From assembly GCA_021809845.1 (NCBI GenBank), contig JAJZJW010000007.1, forward strand, positions 1 to 36,509: a stretch of DNA of 36,509 nucleotides. The letters run 5' to 3'. The translations under genes were made by a program, and so were the position numbers. Numbering within the stretch: position 1 is the first letter of the stretch; the number at the start of each line of letters is the position of its first letter. This DNA comes from a bacterium (GTDB taxonomy: Bacteria > SZUA-79 > Acidulodesulfobacterales > Acidulodesulfobacteraceae). This document shows positions 33,899 to 36,509 of this stretch, piece by piece. The notes below the pieces were generated by a model. The model had not been told where the DNA came from. It did no database searches and saw only the letters and a list, made by a program, of their open reading frames with translations.

Positions 33899-35499
33899 GG
33901 AAATTTTTTGGTTTATCTATAAAAAAGATTGCCATTGCATTATTTGCATTGCCTGCACTATTTTTTATCACAGGAATGTTCACGGAAATGTGCTATGCGG
34001 CAGGAAAAATTCCGTCAGATTTATTGCTTCAAAAAATTTTGGTCACTAAAGACAATAACGGCAAATATCTTATATGGCTAAAATTTAATAATACTGCTAA
34101 ACAGCTGAATCCAACTTGCAAATTATATAATTACGGCTTCAAATTAAAATTTCCTAATACCGGATTTCATTTTAAATCTAAATTTTTAAAATATTCCAAT
34201 AATCCGTTGATTTCGGGAATAGAATTAATACGCAGCACGAAACGCAGCGCAGATGTTATGGTTTATTTTAAAAAAGGAATAAAAATAGATAAGAAACGAT
34301 TAGAAAGTTCTTCTTACAAAAATTATTATATAATTAAGTTCAATCGCAGTTTTGCTGCTAATATATTCCAAAACATAGGCAAAAAAACGTCGCGGCTCAG
34401 TAAACTTGCATTGCTGAAAAACAGCTTTAAAAATGTAAAAAAACCTTTAAAAAACAAATCAGCTCTGAATAAAGCTGCGCTATTCAATAATAAGACCGAA
34501 CAAGATAGTAAGACTAACCAAATTAGTCAAGCTGAACAAATCGGACAAGCTAAAAAAACTAATAATAAAATCGACAAAACAGTACTAAATAAACAGCCGG
34601 CCGCAATGAATTTTAATTTTGGACTTGAAATTATTAAAACTATATTTTCTTTGCTTCTTGTATTGGGTTTTATTTACGCCATATATTATTTGCTTACAAA
34701 ATTCAAAGGCAAAATATCTAATATCAAAAAAAATAAAAATAATATACGAATTATATCTTCGGTTAATATCGGCTTTAAAAAATCTTTAATACTGGCTTCT
34801 GTAAATAACCAACTGTTTTTAATAGGTGTTTCGCCCACAAATATGCAGGTAATAGGTCATATTAAAGAAGATGAAAATAATACCGGCTTTAGAAATGATG
34901 CCGAAGATAATAACGATGCGCCAAACATAGATATGATGGCAGGCATAAACCATAAAAGCGTTAATTATTCTAAAAATACCGGCAAATCATCCGGTGTAAG
35001 CAATACCAATAATAACAATAACAACAATAATAATGATGATAAAGATATTGCCATCGGTAAGGGTAATGCAGGTAAATTTTTAAATAATAAAGCTCCGGCT
35101 TCAATAAATAATTTTAGCAGTTTTTTAAAACAGCATATAAGCGCATTGTCAAAAGATAAAAATAAAAATAAAGAACCGGATTTGTCTCATTTTGAGGCGG
35201 AACTTGAGAGAGAAGCAATAGTTAAAAATATAATGCCAAAAAAAAACGCAGCGTCTTATTCCGGTTATTCCGGTTTTTCAAATAATAACAATAAAAATAA
35301 TATCAATAACAGTGATAATAATGGCTGCAATTACGAAAACGAAAATTATAATCAGAGAGTTGAAGAATCTCTAGACTATAAAATAAGAAATATTTCTGAA
35401 GCAAGAATTAAAAATAAAGCCGATAATGTTTTTTTTGACATAGAAAATAAAATAAAGGGGCTAATGGAGAGCAATAATGGAAATTTTAAGAAAAATTAA
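33895..35499 (+). CDS. fliO: Oversized FliO-like flagellar export protein
   Basis: FliO promotes assembly of the FliP ring of the export gate. The core is a transmembrane helix (about 246-268, IFSLLLVLGFIYAIYYLL) followed by the cytoplasmic FliO/MopB pattern (IRIISSVNIGFKKSLILASV, then QLFLIGVSPTNMQVIGHI; about 284-323). Unusually, it has a signal-peptide-like N-terminus (1-36, ending YAA), a periplasmic beta-rich region of about 120 residues (40-155) that resembles an AMIN-type domain, and a long Asn/Lys-rich cytoplasmic tail (325-534). At 534 residues it is 3-5 times the usual size. It overlaps fliN by four bases and fliP by 23. Context makes the FliO call solid despite low conservation. 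Confidence 0.85.
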   Translation: MRKFFGLSIKKIAIALFALPALFFITGMFTEMCYAAGKIPSDLLLQKILVTKDNNGKYLIWLKFNNTAKQLNPTCKLYNYGFKLKFPNTGFHFKSKFLKYSNNPLISGIELIRSTKRSADVMVYFKKGIKIDKKRLESSSYKNYYIIKFNRSFAANIFQNIGKKTSRLSKLALLKNSFKNVKKPLKNKSALNKAALFNNKTEQDSKTNQISQAEQIGQAKKTNNKIDKTVLNKQPAAMNFNFGLEIIKTIFSLLLVLGFIYAIYYLLTKFKGKISNIKKNKNNIRIISSVNIGFKKSLILASVNNQLFLIGVSPTNMQVIGHIKEDENNTGFRNDAEDNNDAPNIDMMAGINHKSVNYSKNTGKSSGVSNTNNNNNNNNNDDKDIAIGKGNAGKFLNNKAPASINNFSSFLKQHISALSKDKNKNKEPDLSHFEAELEREAIVKNIMPKKNAASYSGYSGFSNNNNKNNINNSDNNGCNYENENYNQRVEESLDYKIRNISEARIKNKADNVFFDIENKIKGLMESNNGNFKKN

Positions 35500-36190
35500 A
35501 ACAAACGGGGCAAATTTTATCGCTCTGCCTGTTATAGCGATAACAAAACACCCGCATCATTCCGAAGTTTCCGCCCTTATTCAGATACTGCTGATATTTA
35601 CGGTAGTTTCTATCGCCCCGTCTATTTTAATTATGATGACCTCATTTGTGAGAATAGTTGTAGTTCTTTCATTTCTCAGCACATCTATGGGTACTCAAAA
35701 TATGCCGCCTAACCAGGTGATAATCGGTTTGAGTCTTTTTCTTACTTTTTTTGTTATGGCTCCGGTAATAGGCAAGATATATCATAATGCCTATATTCCG
35801 TACACAAGTAAAAAAATAGGCATACAACAGGCGTATACGCGAGGAGTAAAGCCTCTTAAAAAATTTATGCTAAGACAGACAAGAACAAAAGATCTTGGGC
35901 TGTTTGTGCGTATGGCTAAACTAAAAAAAATAAAGTCGCCTCAGGATGTTCCTATGTATGTTCTTGTGCCTGCTTTTGTTATAAGCGAGTTGACTACCGC
36001 TTTTGAAATAAGCTTTTTGATTTATTTGCCATTTTTAGTAATTGACTTAGTAGTTTCAAGTTTACTTATGTCTATGGGTATGATGATGCTTCCGCCTACT
36101 ATGATTTCCTTGCCGTTCAAGTTGATGCTTTTCGTATTAGTCAATGGATGGTACTTAGTTGTAGGCTCTTTAGTTCAAAGTTTTAGATAG
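35477..36190 (+). CDS. fliP: Flagellar type III export gate protein FliP
   Basis: Core membrane subunit of the export gate. Conserved motifs include MMTSFVRIVVVLSFLSTSMGTQNMPPNQVI split around residues 53-82, then LSLFLTFFVMAPV, and in the C-terminal half VLVPAFVISELTTAFEISF with MGMMMLPPTMISLPFKLMLFV. Four hydrophobic segments are visible. Length of 237 residues is normal. The N-terminus is short and lacks an obvious cleaved signal peptide; the Met-rich MGMMM loop that gates the channel is intact. A GGAG lies 7 bases before the ATG, within the 3' end of fliO. fliQ does not follow; repeats begin 70 bases later. Confidence 0.96.
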   Translation: MEILRKIKTNGANFIALPVIAITKHPHHSEVSALIQILLIFTVVSIAPSILIMMTSFVRIVVVLSFLSTSMGTQNMPPNQVIIGLSLFLTFFVMAPVIGKIYHNAYIPYTSKKIGIQQAYTRGVKPLKKFMLRQTRTKDLGLFVRMAKLKKIKSPQDVPMYVLVPAFVISELTTAFEISFLIYLPFLVIDLVVSSLLMSMGMMMLPPTMISLPFKLMLFVLVNGWYLVVGSLVQSFR

Positions 36191-36509
36191 GTTATATTGA
36201 GGTTATTAAAGTAAACTATGAAATAATTAATTAAAATAATTAACATTAAAAAAAGCAAGCCAATTTAAACTAACTAAAGCCAATATTAAAGCTAATTAAG
36301 TTAAGACTAATTAAAGCTAATTAAATAGAGCCAATTTAAACTAATTGAAGCTCATTAAATTAAATCAATTTAAACTAACTAAAGCCAATATTAAAGCTAA
36401 TTAAGTTAAGACTAATTAAAGCTAATTAAATAGAGCCAATTTAAACTAATTGAAGCTCATTAAATTAAATCAATTTAAACTAACTAAAGCCAATATTAAA
36501 GCTAATTAA
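36191..36509. repeat. 105-bp tandem repeat at the right window edge, about 2.4 copies
   Basis: From about 36261 the sequence repeats with a period of 105 bases (the phrase caatttaaactaactaaagc starts at 36261, 36366 and 36471). Each unit is itself built from variants of 'aagctaattaa'. The first 70 bases after fliP are plain AT-rich DNA. No gene is present in this 319-base end, and fliQ is not visible. Confidence 0.93.

Noticed and set aside
1-36509. tRNA, rRNA or other standard RNA genes
   Set aside because: No cloverleaf with a GGTTCRAATCC-type T-arm and no rRNA-like tract was recognised on either strand in the non-coding stretches.

Overview
This is an AT-rich window (roughly 30% GC by eye) from a Gram-negative, flagellated bacterium. 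The signs are a Kdo-transferase-like gene (LPS), a flagellar supercluster, and control by sigma-54 with FlrA/FlrB/FlrC-type proteins. The gene set fits Deltaproteobacteria-type lineages (Desulfobacterota and relatives). An uncultured AT-rich group such as Ca. Acidulodesulfobacterales is only a guess. Both ends of the window run into tandem repeats (50-bp period on the left, 105-bp on the right), as expected if a short-read contig broke there.

Layout. (1) 1-8.3 kb holds mixed housekeeping genes on +: cysS, a Trm112-like zinc-ribbon gene, a very divergent kdtA/waaA-like gene, a membrane-anchored PHP hydrolase, bioA and a DedA-family gene. (2) 8.5-10.6 kb holds an orphan VirD4/TraG-like coupling ATPase. 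(3) 10.8-14.6 kb (-) holds a FlrA/FleQ-like sigma-54 activator, translationally coupled to an exported TPR protein; a YacP/NYN RNase gene diverges from it. (4) 15.4-20.6 kb (-) is the basal-body operon flgB-flgC-fliE-fliF-fliG-fliH. (5) 20.7-24.3 kb holds a divergent pair, an FlrB-like sensor kinase and an FlrC-like response regulator. (6) 24.7-36.2 kb (+) runs flgD-flgE-fliK-fliJ-motE-fliL-fliM-fliN-fliO-fliP.

Three strong sigma-54 promoters (GG-N10-GC) precede flgB, flgD and fliL, the heads of the flagellar transcription units on both sides of flrB/flrC. The locus therefore reads as a local cascade: FlrA-like activator, then FlrB/FlrC, then the three promoters. The flgB promoter would give an almost leaderless mRNA, while flgD and fliL get leaders of about 325 and 250 nt filled with repeats. 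fliI, fliQ, fliR, flhA and flhB are not in the window.

The most unusual items are these. A GC-rich, structured element at 24270-24396 looks like the right end/omegaRNA of an IS200/IS605 TnpB transposon with no tnpB gene; the guide position just after it runs into the -24 box of the flgD sigma-54 promoter. A three-hairpin element of possibly similar origin follows flgE. Asparagine-rich, DNA-repeat-derived insertions interrupt many otherwise conserved proteins (CysS, KdtA, the coupling ATPase, FlrA, FlrC, FliK, FliO). Micro- and minisatellites fill most intergenic gaps. No tRNA, rRNA or CRISPR array was found.
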